The notes below the pieces were generated by a model. It searched no databases. It was not told the origin of the DNA and was given only the letters and a program-made list of their open reading frames with translations. The translations under genes and the position numbers were made by a program. From positions 2,567,501 to 2,631,500 of the forward strand of contig NZ_AKVN02000001.1 of the NCBI RefSeq assembly GCF_000271485.2: a DNA stretch of 64,000 bases, in the 5' to 3' direction. The stretch comes from Pelosinus fermentans DSM 17108. GTDB lineage: Bacteria > Bacillota > Negativicutes > DSM-13327. Below are positions 63,906 to 64,000 of the stretch, piece after piece. Position 1 is the stretch's first letter. Each line of letters opens with the position of its first letter.

Positions 63906-64000
63906 TTATTTTTCTTTAGAATTAACACTCATATTGCCTGCTTTTATTTTTAATTCTGTACCTTTCAATAGCCTTTCAATATTTGGCTTATGCCTGCCGA
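63906..64000 (-). CDS. plsY: Glycerol-3-phosphate acyltransferase PlsY (3' end only)
   Basis: Only the last 31 codons lie in the window. The readable end (GRHKPNIERLLKGTELKI followed by a short polar tail) matches the PlsY C-terminus, where RH.ENI.RLL.GTE is conserved. PlsY makes lysophosphatidate from acyl phosphate at the membrane. In many Clostridia plsY and gpsA lie next to spoIVA; here plsY is the direct upstream neighbour and gpsA is not between them. Confidence 0.75.
   Translation of the reverse strand, partial: GRHKPNIERLLKGTELKIKAGNMSVNSKEK

Overview
This is an A+T-rich chromosomal window from a spore-forming Firmicute. Nearly every gene lies on the minus strand; only two small transcription units near 58.2-59.0 kb run the other way. 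Gene order follows the conserved Bacillus/Clostridia backbone: polC, rimP-nusA-rnpM-rplGA-infB-rbfA-nrnA-truB-ribF-rpsO-pnp, a YlxY-type deacetylase, an M16 peptidase, ymxH, asd-lysC-dapA, rnj, tepA and ylzJ. SpoIVA, YmxH and YlzJ point to endospore formation. A GT83 (ArnT-like) glycosyltransferase, a ChbG/HpnK deacetylase, larBC and a large anaerobic B12 operon suggest a Negativicute of the Pelosinus/Sporomusa kind, but the taxon is inferred and cannot be proved here. Non-ATG starts are common: rnj, rpsO, folE2, cbiD and the YlxY-type deacetylase use TTG; rodZ, nusA, the cell-wall amidase and the ACT-domain gene use GTG.

Layout, left to right (transcription is mostly right to left). 0-8 kb: 5' part of rimO, an orphan ABC binding protein, a YgiQ-type radical SAM protein, RodZ, YlzJ, TepA and RNase J. 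7.8-12.4 kb: the lysine/diaminopimelate operon dapB-asd-lysC-dapA behind a sigma-A-like promoter, a lysine riboswitch and its terminator. 12.4-18.6 kb: a stress protein, ymxH, a small membrane protein, dut, an M16 peptidase, two secreted cell-wall enzymes and a YlxY-type deacetylase. 18.7-33.3 kb: RNA decay, translation and transcription core genes and polC, which lacks the usual exonuclease insert.

33.5-48 kb: a 16-gene anaerobic cobalamin operon, cbiD-E-T-F-G-H-J-C-A, cobU, cobQ, cbiB, cobS, pduX, cobD and cobC. It lies behind a cobalamin riboswitch and a hairpin that buries the cbiD ribosome binding site. It covers most ring steps and the nucleotide-loop steps, but cbiL, a cobaltochelatase and the adenosyltransferase are not in the window.

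48-52.6 kb: a four-gene envelope-sugar cluster (ChbG/HpnK deacetylase, LPG-synthase-TM-like membrane protein, NAD-dependent epimerase, ArnT-like transferase). This is the best candidate for a poorly described system here. 52.7-57.4 kb: folE2-queC (start of 7-deazaguanine synthesis), larB-larC (nickel-pincer cofactor) and an HD-GYP protein. 57.7-59.3 kb: small unknown genes, including a 47-codon plus-strand gene with its own promoter and terminator, a CBO0543-like membrane protein and tRNA-Pro(GGG). 59.3-64 kb: an ACT-domain regulator-hom-thrB operon, spoIVA, and the 3' end of plsY. No insertion sequence, prophage or CRISPR array was seen.
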